From positions 1 to 64,000 of the forward strand of contig SVDN01000008.1 in the NCBI GenBank assembly GCA_015057825.1: a DNA stretch of 64,000 bases. Reading direction: 5' to 3'. The position numbers and the translations under genes were made by a program. The DNA comes from Lachnospiraceae bacterium. GTDB lineage: Bacteria > Bacillota > Clostridia > Lachnospirales > Lachnospiraceae. Of the stretch, positions 45,696-54,147 are shown one piece after another; within the stretch, counting starts at the first letter, position 1; each line of letters opens with the position of its first letter. The notes under the pieces were generated by a model, which did not search any database, had not been told where the DNA came from, and saw only the letters and a list, made by a program, of their open reading frames with translations.

Positions 45696-46871
45696 TTGCA
45701 GGGTAAATTAGTTATTACTGAATATGAAAATCGAATATTTGCCATTCTTTTTGATGAAAAGGACAATCCTCTTGAGATAAATCTGCTTGACGATGAGAAC
45801 AACATTTTAGGCAATGTTTACGTTGCTAAGGTTAAAAACATCGTTAAGAACATTAATGCGGCCTTTCTTTCTTTTGACGGCGATAATCAGGGATATCTGG
45901 CATTAAATGATGTTAGAAATGCGATTTTTATCAATAATAAAAAGAATACTGATATTGTTTCCGGGGATGAGATTTTGGTTCAGATTTCAAAAGAAGCCAT
46001 AAAAGAAAAGGAGCCGGTTCTTACAACAAATATCAATGTTTCGGGGAAATATGCCGTTTTGGTTTTTAACAAAAAGGATTTAAGCATTTCCAAAAAAATT
46101 ACATCGGAGAAAAGAAGAGATGAATTAAAAAGTATCTTTGTGCCCTTTATTTGCGACGAATTTAACTTCGTTGTACGCACAAATGCTGCGGATGCAAGCA
46201 ATGAACAGATTGAAAAAGAGATCAAAAGCTTGATTAAAAAATGGGAAGATATAAAGGCAAGGGCCGGTCACGCAACGCCTTTTTCCCTTATTTACGGCAA
46301 TACATCGCCTTACATTAAGCTTATAAAAAACAGTTACGACTTTGAGCTTTCGGAAATAGTGACGGATTTGGAAGATGTTTATAATGACATCAATGGATAT
46401 TTAAAGGAAAACGAGGAAACAGCAAAAAGTATTAGATTTTATAAAGATGAATCATTAAGCCTTAATAAGCTTTTCAGATTCGAAAAGATAATAAATGATG
46501 CCTTATCCGATAAAGTATGGCTCAAATCCGGCGGATATCTGGTTATAGAGCCGACGGAAGCCTTAACGGTTATTGACGTTAACAGCGGTAAAAATATTTC
46601 CGGCAAGGATAAGGATAAAGAAATCCTTAAATTAAATATTGAGGCGGCAACAAAAATCGCACATCAGTTGAGGCTTAGAAATCTGTCGGGCATTATTATG
46701 ATTGATTTTGTAAATATGAATGATAAAGAGGCGGAAAACAAGCTTATGAGTCATTTGTCGGCGCTTTTAAACGGCGATCCGGTGCAAGCAAGCCTGGTGG
46801 ATATTACCAAACTTGGGATTGTGGAAGTTACCAGAAAGAAAATCAAAAAGCCCTTGCATGAGATTGTTTAG
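45696..46871 (+). CDS. ribonuclease G/E family protein
   Basis: This 391-residue endoribonuclease has the Rne/Rng catalytic core. The N-terminal S1 domain (NIFGNVYVAKVKNIVKN-like, about 32-50), the RNase H-like segment, and the DNase I-like catalytic sub-domain (ALTVIDVNSGKN near 290 and IIMIDFVNMNDKEAE near 330) carry the metal-binding Asp residues. It lacks the C-terminal scaffold of RNase E and ends soon after the core. The start is TTG 45696 with CAGAGGTTTAAA upstream. It lies before the rplU transcription unit, as in many clostridia, consistent with rRNA processing. Confidence 0.87.
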   Translation: MQGKLVITEYENRIFAILFDEKDNPLEINLLDDENNILGNVYVAKVKNIVKNINAAFLSFDGDNQGYLALNDVRNAIFINNKKNTDIVSGDEILVQISKEAIKEKEPVLTTNINVSGKYAVLVFNKKDLSISKKITSEKRRDELKSIFVPFICDEFNFVVRTNAADASNEQIEKEIKSLIKKWEDIKARAGHATPFSLIYGNTSPYIKLIKNSYDFELSEIVTDLEDVYNDINGYLKENEETAKSIRFYKDESLSLNKLFRFEKIINDALSDKVWLKSGGYLVIEPTEALTVIDVNSGKNISGKDKDKEILKLNIEAATKIAHQLRLRNLSGIIMIDFVNMNDKEAENKLMSHLSALLNGDPVQASLVDITKLGIVEVTRKKIKKPLHEIV

Positions 46872-46903
46872 TCATGGAAAATGTTTCAAAATACAGATTT
46901 TTG

Positions 46904-46932
46904 TTGACTTTTGCTTTTTTCTATGCTAACAT
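46904..46932 (+). promoter_or_regulatory. promoter of the rplU-prp-rpmA operon
   Basis: TTGACT (46904-46909), a 17-base spacer and TAACAT (46927-46932) lie directly before the L21 leader. Confidence 0.8.
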
Positions 46933-46937
46933 ACAGT

Positions 46938-47004
46938 TTGTATGCCGCACAGTGAGGTTATAAGTTGCGAGTCACACCGAAGCTGGCGAGTATTGATTAT
47001 AGGA
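46938..47004 (+). promoter_or_regulatory. ribosomal protein L21 leader
   Basis: The segment containing GCCGCACAGTGAGGTTATA, GTTGCGAG and ACACCGAAGCTGGCGAG sits between the promoter and the rplU ribosome binding site. It matches what I recall of the Firmicutes L21 leader, an mRNA structure thought to mediate autogenous control by L21. A covariance search would confirm it. Confidence 0.65.
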
Positions 47005-47012
47005 GGTGCTAT

Positions 47013-47321
47013 ATGTACGCAGTAATAGCAACAGGTGGTAAACAATACAAAGTTTCTGAAGGCGATGTTATCAGAGTTGAAAAACTTGGTGTAGAAGCCG
47101 GAGAAAAATATGTTTTTGACCAGGTGCTTTTGGTTTCTGATTCTGATGTTAAAATCGGTAATCCTACAGTTGAAGGCGCTAAAGTTGAAGCTACGGTTAT
47201 GAACGAAGGCAAAGCTAAAAAAGTTATCGTTTATAAATACAAAAGAAAAACAGGCTATCACAAGAAAAACGGTCACAGACAGCAGTATACTGAAGTTAAG
47301 ATTGACAAAATCAATGCTTAA
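47013..47321 (+). CDS. rplU: ribosomal protein bL21
   Basis: This 102-residue protein of the large ribosomal subunit binds 23S rRNA. It begins [18 protein letters not shown] and ends with the signature [14 protein letters not shown]...TEVKI. The start is ATG 47013 after AGGAGGTGCTAT. It is the first gene of the L21-Prp-L27 operon, behind the L21 leader. Confidence 0.97.
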   Translation: MYAVIATGGKQYKVSEGDVIRVEKLGVEAGEKYVFDQVLLVSDSDVKIGNPTVEGAKVEATVMNEGKAKKVIVYKYKRKTGYHKKNGHRQQYTEVKIDKINA

Positions 47322-47335
47322 TTTGTTTTAAGATT

Positions 47336-47665
47336 ATGATTGAAGTTGTAATCAAAAGTGACAAAAACGGAAATTATTCCGGTTTCAGTGTTAGCGGACA
47401 TGCAGGATACGCGGAAAGCGGCAGCGATATTTATTGTTCGGCCGTGTCCACTTTGGTAATTAACACCATCAATTCCATTGAAAAATTCACTGATAGTGAA
47501 TTAAAAGTTAAATCGGATGAGAAAAGCGGTGTTATAGAAGCAAAGTTTGTATCCCAAGTATGTGATAAAGCTGAAATTTTAATGAAGTCCTTGGTGCTCG
47601 GTCTTGAAAGTGTTAAGGACGAATGTAACGGTAAATATATCAAGATATTTTTCAAGGAGGTGTAA
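47336..47665 (+). CDS. prp: ribosomal-processing cysteine protease Prp
   Basis: This 109-residue protease removes the N-terminal extension of L27 in Firmicutes. The catalytic dyad is visible as His22 ([10 protein letters not shown]) and Cys34 ([10 protein letters not shown]), and the length is typical. It lies between rplU and rpmA, its normal position, 4 bases before the L27 start. Its presence fits the extended L27 N-terminus encoded next. Confidence 0.95.
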   Translation: MIEVVIKSDKNGNYSGFSVSGHAGYAESGSDIYCSAVSTLVINTINSIEKFTDSELKVKSDEKSGVIEAKFVSQVCDKAEILMKSLVLGLESVKDECNGKYIKIFFKEV

Positions 47666-47669
47666 CCAC

Positions 47670-47954
47670 ATGATGAATATGAATCTTCAGTTTTTTGCTC
47701 ATAAAAAAGGTGTTGGTTCTACTAAGAACGGTAGAGATTCAGAAAGCAAACGTCTTGGAGCAAAAAGAGCAGACGGTCAGTTCGTAAAGGCCGGAAACAT
47801 TCTTTACAGACAGCGTGGAACTAAAATCCATCCGGGTGAAAATGTAGGCCGCGGTGGTGATGATACATTATTCGCTTTAGTAGATGGCGTAGTTAGATTC
47901 CAGAGAAAAGGTAGAGACAAAAAACAGGTTTCTGTCCTTCCTGTAGAAGACTAA
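47670..47954 (+). CDS. rpmA: ribosomal protein bL27 with Prp-cleaved N-terminal extension
   Basis: This 94-residue L27 has its mature N-terminus near the peptidyl transferase centre. The sequence begins [16 protein letters not shown]; Prp is expected to cut after the two Phe, exposing AHKKG. The [24 protein letters not shown] and GGDDTLFA blocks are typical. AAGGAGGTGTAACC precedes ATG 47670. It closes the ribosomal operon. Confidence 0.97.
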   Translation: MMNMNLQFFAHKKGVGSTKNGRDSESKRLGAKRADGQFVKAGNILYRQRGTKIHPGENVGRGGDDTLFALVDGVVRFQRKGRDKKQVSVLPVED

Positions 47955-47975
47955 TTGATTATCAGAATGTTTATG

Positions 47976-48010
47976 AGGCTTCAAACGAAAGTTTGAAGCC
48001 TTAAATTTTG
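47976..48010 (+). terminator. terminator of the L21-L27 operon
   Basis: AGGCTTCAAAC (47976-47986) pairs with GTTTGAAGCCT across a GAAA tetraloop, followed by TAAATTTTG. The T-run is modest, so some read-through into obgE is possible. Confidence 0.75.
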
Positions 48011-48122
48011 ATTTTTATCACTGTTTTTTTGCAAGTGTTATATGATAAAATAGTCTTTGAAAGATGCTTTTGTGTCTTTTTGAAGCTATTTGTTTTTATT
48101 TTATTAAATGGCAGGTTGAATT

Positions 48123-49436
48123 ATGTTTGCGGATACAGCGAAAATATTTATTAAATCGGGTAAAGGCGGAGACGGTCACGTTAGTTTCAGACGTGAGCTT
48201 TATGTGCCTGACGGCGGCCCTAACGGCGGAGACGGCGGAAAAGGCGGAGATATTATATTTGAAGTGGACGAAGGTCTTAATACTTTAACCGATTTCAGAC
48301 ATAAAAGAAAATATGTTGCCGAGGCCGGTGAAGAGGGCGGCAAAAACAATAAACACGGAAAAAACGGCGAAAGCCTTGTTATAAAAGTTCCTGCGGGGAC
48401 GGTTATTAAAGATGATGAAAGCGGCAAAGTTATTGCCGATATGTCGGGAGATAACAAACGTGAAGTTATTCTTACCGGCGGTCGAGGCGGCAAAGGTAAC
48501 CAACATTATGCCACATCTACCATGCAGGCGCCTAAATACGCCCAGCCGGGTCAGGACAGTATGGAACTTTGGGTTCGCCTGGAACTTAAAGTTATAGCGG
48601 ATGTAGGTCTTGTTGGCTTTCCAAATGTTGGTAAATCAACCCTTCTCAGCCGCGTAACCAATGCTAAACCAAAGGTTGCAAATTATCACTTTACAACCCT
48701 CAATCCACATCTTGGTGTGGTTGATTTAGGCGATGGTGAAGGTTTTGTAATGGCGGATATTCCGGGGCTTATTGAAGGCGCATCGGAAGGTGTTGGCTTG
48801 GGACATGATTTTCTTCGTCATATCGAAAGAACAAAAGTAATCATTCATATGGTTGATGCAGCGGGAACCGAAGGTCGCGATCCGATTGAGGATATAAAAA
48901 AGATAAACAATGAACTTGGCTCTTACAATCCGGAACTTCTTAAGCTTCCGCAGGTTATTGCAGCCAATAAGATAGATTGTTTCGCAGAGTTTTACGATGA
49001 TGATGAAAACGCCGTAAATTCAAATGAAACACTTATTAAACTTAAAGAAGAATTCGAAAAGGATGGTATAAAAGTATATCCTATTTCCGCAGTCAGCGGA
49101 AAAGGCGTAAATGAACTTTTATGGCATGTTAACGAATTATTAAAAACCGTGGATCAAACTCCGGTTGTATTTGAAAAAGAATTTGACGTCAGAGCTTTTG
49201 TTGACGATGTAACCGCTCCTTACACAGTCCAAAAGATTGAAGACGGAGTATTTTCAATCGAAGGCCCGCGTATTGAAAGAATGCTCGGATATACAAATCT
49301 CGAGTCCGAAAAAGGATTTAAGTTCTTCCAGGATTTCATGCGCGATAACGGCATTTTACAAGAATTAGAAGATTTGGGAATAGTAGACGGTGATACTGTA
49401 AATATCTACGGACACAGCTTCGACTACTATAAGTGA
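48123..49436 (+). CDS. obgE: GTPase Obg/CgtA
   Basis: This 437-residue GTPase acts in 50S subunit assembly and stress response. It has a glycine-rich Obg fold (about 1-158: GGPNGGDGGKGGDI, GRGGKGN), a G domain with P-loop GFPNVGKST (about 165), switch DIPGLIEGA, NKID and SAVSGKG motifs, and a C-terminal OCT domain (about 355-430). A TAAAAT box lies at 48046. The last codons (TAT AAG TGA) form the left side of the structured element that follows. Confidence 0.96.
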   Translation: MFADTAKIFIKSGKGGDGHVSFRRELYVPDGGPNGGDGGKGGDIIFEVDEGLNTLTDFRHKRKYVAEAGEEGGKNNKHGKNGESLVIKVPAGTVIKDDESGKVIADMSGDNKREVILTGGRGGKGNQHYATSTMQAPKYAQPGQDSMELWVRLELKVIADVGLVGFPNVGKSTLLSRVTNAKPKVANYHFTTLNPHLGVVDLGDGEGFVMADIPGLIEGASEGVGLGHDFLRHIERTKVIIHMVDAAGTEGRDPIEDIKKINNELGSYNPELLKLPQVIAANKIDCFAEFYDDDENAVNSNETLIKLKEEFEKDGIKVYPISAVSGKGVNELLWHVNELLKTVDQTPVVFEKEFDVRAFVDDVTAPYTVQKIEDGVFSIEGPRIERMLGYTNLESEKGFKFFQDFMRDNGILQELEDLGIVDGDTVNIYGHSFDYYK

Positions 49437-49589
49437 TATAGCTTTGAAATACAAATAATTTATATGCTTGCATATATAATTATTTGTATTTATAAAGCGA
49501 ACAGATATGAGGAAGAAGCACGAAGTGCGGGATTCCGAATATCTGTAGGATTGCGAGAGCGAAGCGAAGCAATCCGTATATCACTTATA
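49428..49589. repeat. compact four-way-junction element between obgE and yhbY
   Basis: A perfect 13-bp outer stem (TATAAGTGATATA 49428-49440 with TATATCACTTATA 49577-49589) encloses three hairpins with only 0-2 bases between them. Hairpin A is 49441-49498 (GCTTT/AAAGC and a 13-bp AATACAAATAATT stem). Hairpin B is 49501-49546 (ACAGATAT/ATATCTGT with inner GCAC-GAA-GTGC). Hairpin C is 49548-49575 (GGATTGC/GCAATCC). The left outer arm overlaps the obgE stop. The region carries no gene. Either a structured RNA or a small palindromic insertion is possible. Confidence 0.65.
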
Positions 49590-49639
49590 ACTATATCAAT
49601 TATAAACTAAATATAGCCTAACAGATATGAGGAAATTAA

Positions 49640-49927
49640 ATGACAAGTAAAGAAAGAGCTTATTTAAGAAAAATTGCACAAACAACGGAAGCAACCTTTT
49701 CCTGCGGTAAATCCAGCATTACACCGGAGTTTACCAAAGCAGTGGAAGAGGCAATTAACGTAAGAGAACTTATTAAAATCAACGTTCTTAAAAACTGCAT
49801 GGACGATCCGAGAGAAATTGCCGAGATACTTGCGGAACGTACAAAATCGGAAGTCGTTCAGGTTGTGGGCAAAAAAATCACATTATATAAGTTTGTAAAA
49901 GAAAATAAAAAACATATATTAAATTAA
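49640..49927 (+). CDS. yhbY: YhbY-family CRM-domain RNA-binding protein
   Basis: This 95-residue CRM-domain protein associates with pre-50S ribosomal particles. It begins with TSKERAYLRKIAQT, followed by the GxxG-type CGKSSITPEF loop and EAINVRELIKINVLKN, ending in a GKKITLYK strand. The start is ATG 49640 after ATGAGGAAATTA. The 14 bases ACAGATATGAGGAA just upstream are an exact copy of 49501-49514 in the structured element, and may allow alternative pairing that hides the ribosome binding site. Confidence 0.93.
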   Translation: MTSKERAYLRKIAQTTEATFSCGKSSITPEFTKAVEEAINVRELIKINVLKNCMDDPREIAEILAERTKSEVVQVVGKKITLYKFVKENKKHILN

Positions 49928-49943
49928 AAAAATATATGAGGGA

Positions 49944-49978
49944 TTGATTTACATAATAATATTATGTAAATCAATTTT
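49944..49978 (+). terminator. hairpin terminator after yhbY
   Basis: A perfect 13-bp stem (TTGATTTACATAA at 49944-49956 with TTATGTAAATCAA at 49962-49974) is followed by TTTTCGG, between yhbY and nadD. The T-run is short, so it may be partial. Confidence 0.65.
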
Positions 49979-49994
49979 CGGTTAACGCAAAAGT

Positions 49995-50645
49995 ATGAAA
50001 AAAATCGGTATTTTAGGCGGTACATTCGATCCCATTCATAATGCACACATCATTTTCTCCGAAGCTGCTTACGATCAGCTGAATCTTGATGAAATGCTTA
50101 TAATGCCATCACCAAATCCGCCCCATAAGGATAAAAACAAAATAACGGATCTTAATGACAGAGTGACAATGATTAAGCTGGCTTTGGAAGAGCACCCTAA
50201 GCTTATATTTTCTGATTTTGAGCTTAAAAGAGAAGGAAAGGTTTATACTTACGAAACCTTAAAGCTTTTTAAAGAACAGCATCCGGACTGCGAGCTTTAT
50301 TTTCTTGTTGGCGAGGATTCTCTTTACAACATCGATAATTGGTATAAACCGGAAGAAATATTCGCCAATTGTAAGATTGTTACTTCCGTTCGTGATCTTA
50401 AAGAGTATGACAGCAATAACAAAAATGCTGCCGAGTATGTAAAAGAGCGAGAAAGCAAATCTTTTGAAGAAGAAATTGCAAATCACAAAAAGAGATTTAA
50501 CGCCGATATTATTGTACTAAAGCTTGGAAATATCGATATTTCCGCCACAAAGGTCAGAGAAAGAGCCAAGGCCGGGGAAGATATTTGTGATTTGCTACCT
50601 CAAAAAGTTGCCGACTATATAGAAAAAAATAAGGTTTATGGTTAA
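49995..50645 (+). CDS. nadD: nicotinate-nucleotide adenylyltransferase
   Basis: This 216-residue enzyme makes deamido-NAD from nicotinate mononucleotide and ATP. The nucleotidyltransferase motif GGTFDPIHNAHI starts at residue 8 (HxAH in place of the usual HxGH), the PSPNPPHK loop follows near 39, and the second ATP-binding motif is ISATKVRERA near 188. No clear ribosome binding site precedes the ATG. It lies 41 bases before yqeK, as in most Firmicutes. Confidence 0.94.
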   Translation: MKKIGILGGTFDPIHNAHIIFSEAAYDQLNLDEMLIMPSPNPPHKDKNKITDLNDRVTMIKLALEEHPKLIFSDFELKREGKVYTYETLKLFKEQHPDCELYFLVGEDSLYNIDNWYKPEEIFANCKIVTSVRDLKEYDSNNKNAAEYVKERESKSFEEEIANHKKRFNADIIVLKLGNIDISATKVRERAKAGEDICDLLPQKVADYIEKNKVYG

Positions 50646-50686
50646 ATTTTTAAAGATATAAATGATTATTGCGGGAGATTTTTATT

Positions 50687-51325
50687 ATGGATATCAATTA
50701 TAAAGAAAAAATCATGAATATTGATATTGAAAAGGAAACTGCTTTTGAACACAACAAAAATGTTGCCAAAATATTGGAAATTTTAAAGCAGGACTTGGAC
50801 GAAGAACGTTTTATTCATACCTTGGGAGTTGCTTTTACCGCATCATCATTAGCTATGAGATATGGAGAAAACATTTTTAAAGCAAATTATGCGGGTCTTT
50901 TACATGATTCGGCCAAATCCATTCCAAATGATAAGAAAGCTGATATTTGTGATGAACTGGGCATTGAAGTAAGAGATGTGGAAAGAAGAAATCCTCACTT
51001 GCTTCATGCAAAACTGGGCGCTTACAGAGCCAAGAATGTTTTCGGGATAGATGACAATGACGTTTTAAATTCGATTATATCTCATACAACGGCGGCAAGA
51101 AAAATGTCTGCTTTACAAAAAATAATATATCTTGCGGATTTTATCGAACCCGGAAGAACCGATGATATAAAGCAAATGAAGGAAGTAAGAGATATGGCTT
51201 TTAAAGATTTGGATGCTGCGGTTTTTATGACTTTGGAAGCTAGTCTTGAATACTTAAAGCAAAAAAAAGCGGAAGTGGATCCTCTTTCCGAAGAAGTTTA
51301 TGATGCTTTGAAAGTATTTTTTTAA
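50687..51325 (+). CDS. yqeK: YqeK-type HD-domain phosphohydrolase
   Basis: This 212-residue HD-domain protein is of the YqeK family; members characterised elsewhere hydrolyse diadenosine tetraphosphate symmetrically. Metal-binding residues are in RFIHTLGVAFTA (about 39), the HD pair GLLHDSAKSIP (about 74), and ISHTTAARKMSALQKIIYLADFIEPGR, split by the second metal-ligand His. The start is ATG 50687 after GGGAG; an in-frame TTG at 50669 is less likely. Its position between nadD and rsfS is the standard arrangement. Confidence 0.92.
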   Translation: MDINYKEKIMNIDIEKETAFEHNKNVAKILEILKQDLDEERFIHTLGVAFTASSLAMRYGENIFKANYAGLLHDSAKSIPNDKKADICDELGIEVRDVERRNPHLLHAKLGAYRAKNVFGIDDNDVLNSIISHTTAARKMSALQKIIYLADFIEPGRTDDIKQMKEVRDMAFKDLDAAVFMTLEASLEYLKQKKAEVDPLSEEVYDALKVFF

Positions 51326-51435
51326 ATACTTATTACATTAAGCTGTAAATTTATGTATAATAAATTGAATTTATTTATTTTTGTTAAATTTATGGCTTTT
51401 TTAAACAATAAATATGAAGAAAAGAGAAGAGTAAT

Positions 51436-51783
51436 ATGACAGCAAAAGAAATTGCAAAAATTGCAGCCAATGCAATTGAAGACAAAAAAGGAATTGATAC
51501 AAAAATCATTGAAATATCGAAAATATCTGTAATGGCGGATTATTTTGTAATTAGCGGCGGCTCCAATCCGAACCAGGTAAATGCCCTTGTGGAAAACGTT
51601 GAAGAAGAGCTTTCAAAAGCAGGTGTTCACGCAAAACACATCGAAGGTCACGGTAATGCAAATTGGGTACTTCTTGATTACGGTGATGTTATTATTCATA
51701 TTTTCAACGAAGATGACAGGCTTTTCTATGATTTGGAAAAAATCTGGTCAGACGGTAAAGATATTTCAATCGAAGAATTGTAA
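51436..51783 (+). CDS. rsfS: ribosome silencing factor RsfS
   Basis: This 115-residue protein binds L14 and blocks subunit joining during starvation. The RsfS core is complete: KKGIDTKIIEISKIS, MADYFVISGGSNPNQV, EGHGNANWVLLDYGDVIIHIF, DDRLFYDLEKIW. AAGAGAAGAGTAAT precedes the ATG. It closes the ribosome/NAD gene run that starts at rplU. Confidence 0.96.
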   Translation: MTAKEIAKIAANAIEDKKGIDTKIIEISKISVMADYFVISGGSNPNQVNALVENVEEELSKAGVHAKHIEGHGNANWVLLDYGDVIIHIFNEDDRLFYDLEKIWSDGKDISIEEL

Positions 51784-51863
51784 TTTTTTTATTTGGTAGT
51801 TTTTATAGTAAAAAGGACAATCGTTGTCCTATGCAATGCATATATTTGAGGTACTTATAAGAA

Positions 51864-53258
51864 ATGACGGAAATATTAAAAAAAGAAAATCCCTTAGGTT
51901 ATGAACCTGTAGGTAAGTTGCTTAGGAAATTTGCAATACCCAGCTGTATTGCTTTGGTTGTTAACGCGCTTTACAACATTGTAGACCAGATATTTATCGG
52001 TCAAAGCGTAGGTTATTTGGGCAATGGTGCAACAAATATCATTTTGCCTTTTACGGTTTTGGCAATGGCTATCAGCTTACTTTGCGGTGATGGTTGTGCG
52101 GCTTTTTACAGCCAGATGCTTGGAAGAAAAAAACCGGAAGAAGCGGCAAAGGGTGTATTTAGCGCTATTATTGTTTCCATAGTTGCTTGTTTGGCACTTA
52201 TGGCTGTTTTCCTTATATTTGCGGAACCGCTATGTAAGTTAACAGGCGGTACAAGCGAATTTATGCCTTATGCTCTTGATTACGGAAGAATTATTGCCAT
52301 CGGTTATCCAATGACCGGATTTGCATGCGCTTTTTCAGCCGTTATAAGAGCTGATGGTAGTCCGAGATACAGCATGAGCGGATTGATTGCGGGATGTATA
52401 ACAAATATTATTTTGGATTATATCTTTGTTTTTCCGCTGGATATGGGCGTAAAAGGCGCTGCATTGGCAACGGTTTTAGGCCAGATAGCAAATGTTCTTG
52501 TTTATGTTTTCTATTTTAAACGTTTTAAATGCGTTACTATAAAAAAAGAAAACATAAGAGTCAGCCCATCAGCCTTAAAACCGATTTTAAAGCTGGGATC
52601 TTCCAGTTTTATTACCCAGATGTCTGCGGTTGTTATTATCATTGTATTAAATAACATCATGGTAAAATACGGAGCTCAATCTGTTTACGGTGCGGAAATT
52701 CCTTTAACTTCCTTTGGAATAACCATGAAAATCAATAATATTTTGGTTTCCATAATGGCCGGAATAGGTGCCGGTTCATTACCGATTATCGGTTTTAACT
52801 ATGGTGCCGGAAATTATGAGAGAATCAAAAAGACAATATTTACAGCCATAAGAGCTGCCAGTATTTGCGGTTTGATTGCAACTGTATTTTTCCAGATTTT
52901 CCCTGCACAAATTGTAAATATATTCGGTGCGCAAAATGATTTGTATTTGAATTTCGGAATATTATGTTTAAGAATATTCCTTTCATGTATTATTCTTGAC
53001 GGATTAAACAATTCAGCGGCTACATATTTCCAAGCAATGGGAAAACCCGTTTATTCGGTTACGTCATCCATTTGCAGACAAATTGCTTTCAATATACCTG
53101 TTTTATTGATTTTATCGGCTGTTATGGGAATAGAAGGCTGTTTATGGGCCGGACCGGTTACAACAATAGCTTCGTTTATATTAAATGTAGTTTTACTTAT
53201 TAAAGGACTTAAGAACTTGAAAGCCGAATTGCATTATTCGCCGATAAAGGCAAATTAA
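51864..53258 (+). CDS. MATE-family multidrug exporter
   Basis: This 464-residue MATE transporter has twelve hydrophobic segments and should export organic cations or drugs in exchange for Na+ or H+. Features include LRKFAIPSCIALVVNALYNIVDQIFIG split across helix 1, VRADGSPRYSM-type loop after helix 4 (IRADGSPRYSMSG), and the second-half repeat near 235-260. It resembles the MepA/NorM-like group common in Clostridia. TTGAGG precedes the ATG. It converges on lexA, with a shared terminator. The substrate is not readable. Confidence 0.88.
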   Translation: MTEILKKENPLGYEPVGKLLRKFAIPSCIALVVNALYNIVDQIFIGQSVGYLGNGATNIILPFTVLAMAISLLCGDGCAAFYSQMLGRKKPEEAAKGVFSAIIVSIVACLALMAVFLIFAEPLCKLTGGTSEFMPYALDYGRIIAIGYPMTGFACAFSAVIRADGSPRYSMSGLIAGCITNIILDYIFVFPLDMGVKGAALATVLGQIANVLVYVFYFKRFKCVTIKKENIRVSPSALKPILKLGSSSFITQMSAVVIIIVLNNIMVKYGAQSVYGAEIPLTSFGITMKINNILVSIMAGIGAGSLPIIGFNYGAGNYERIKKTIFTAIRAASICGLIATVFFQIFPAQIVNIFGAQNDLYLNFGILCLRIFLSCIILDGLNNSAATYFQAMGKPVYSVTSSICRQIAFNIPVLLILSAVMGIEGCLWAGPVTTIASFILNVVLLIKGLKNLKAELHYSPIKAN

Positions 53259-53286
53259 AAATAAATTTTTTGATTAAAGACAGAAG

Positions 53287-53322
53287 AAAGGCATGGACTT
53301 AAAACAAAAGTCCATGCCTTTT
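53287..53322. terminator. bidirectional terminator between the MATE gene and lexA
   Basis: A 14-bp stem (AAAGGCATGGACTT at 53287-53300 with AAGTCCATGCCTTT at 53308-53321) has A-rich and T-rich flanks, so it can end transcripts from both convergent genes. Confidence 0.92.
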
Positions 53323-53347
53323 ATATATGTGTGTTTAAAAAAGTTAA

Positions 53348-53959
53348 TTACATAGTTCTGAATAAAGCAACAACCTTACCGAGAATCTCCACATGATCAA
53401 CAATAATCGGATCCATACTGTCGTTTTCCGGCTGAAGTCTGTAATGACCTTTTTCTTTATAAAATGTTTTAACCGTTGCGGAATCATCAACCAAAGCAAC
53501 AACAATATCTCCGTTATTGGCAGTGTTCTGTTGCTGAACAATAATCAAATCGCCGTTATAGATGCCTACATTAATCATGCTGTCGCCTTTAACCACCAGC
53601 ATAAAAGAGTCTTTTTTCGGCATATATTGAGCCGGAACGGAGAAGTAATCGCTGATATTTTCCTGAGCAAGCAAGGGTTCTCCCGCAGCAACGCGACCAA
53701 CAATAGGAATGTTAACAACTTCGCGCCTTGCAAGATTGAAAGAATCGTCCATTATCTCAATAGCTCTCGGTTTTGTTGGATCACGTCTTATGTATCCGTT
53801 TTTTTCAAGAGTTTCCAAATGAGCATGCACCGATGAAGTGGAGCTTAAATGTACTGCTTTGCATATTTCGCGAACTGCAGGCGGATAACCTTTATTAATT
53901 ATTTCGGATTTAATAAATTCCAATATTTCTTTTTGTTTTTCCGATATTTTTCCCGGCAT
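53348..53959 (-). CDS. lexA: SOS repressor LexA
   Basis: This 203-residue repressor of the DNA-damage response has a winged-helix N-terminal domain (about 1-70, with EICKAVHLSSTSSVHAHLE). The self-cleavage site is Ala92-Gly93 (GRVAAGEP), and the Ser127 (GDSMIN) / Lys164 (ATVKTF) dyad is in the C-terminal latent protease. The start is the ATG at 53959 (AGGAGG upstream); longer frames would run through the operator array. The promoter and operator array lie upstream, shared with divergent yneA, so lexA is expected to repress itself. Confidence 0.97.
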   Translation of the reverse strand: MPGKISEKQKEILEFIKSEIINKGYPPAVREICKAVHLSSTSSVHAHLETLEKNGYIRRDPTKPRAIEIMDDSFNLARREVVNIPIVGRVAAGEPLLAQENISDYFSVPAQYMPKKDSFMLVVKGDSMINVGIYNGDLIIVQQQNTANNGDIVVALVDDSATVKTFYKEKGHYRLQPENDSMDPIIVDHVEILGKVVALFRTM

Positions 53960-54043
53960 AAAAAACCTCCTAATATAAAATCTAATCGATCGACGGCAGT
54001 TATTAAAGCTGCTAATAATAATGTTTGAACATTTGTTTTGTAT

Positions 54044-54072
54044 AGAATAACATATGTTCGATATGATTGCAA
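54044..54072 (-). promoter_or_regulatory. lexA promoter
   Basis: On the minus strand, TTGCAA (54067-54072), a 17-base spacer and TATTCT (54044-54049) fit sigma-A. The LexA-box-like site 54047-54060 lies across the spacer and -10 box, giving direct autorepression. Confidence 0.7.
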
Positions 54073-54118
54073 TAATTTTTTCAAACTTTTGTTCGCGAAA
54101 ATTTGTTCGAAAAAAGTC

Positions 54119-54147
54119 TTGACAAACACTCGTTCGTATATTATTAT
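54119..54147 (+). promoter_or_regulatory. yneA promoter
   Basis: A consensus TTGACA (54119-54124), a 17-base spacer and TATTAT (54142-54147) are overlapped by the LexA box at 54123-54136, so LexA should block the polymerase directly. Confidence 0.85.

Noticed and set aside
49428..49639. CRISPR-like repeats between obgE and yhbY
   Set aside because: Only two copies of a 14-base sequence are present, with no regular spacers; the region is explained better as nested inverted repeats.
53393..53836. 147-codon frame antisense to lexA
   Set aside because: It is the complement of strongly conserved lexA codons and has no ribosome binding site.
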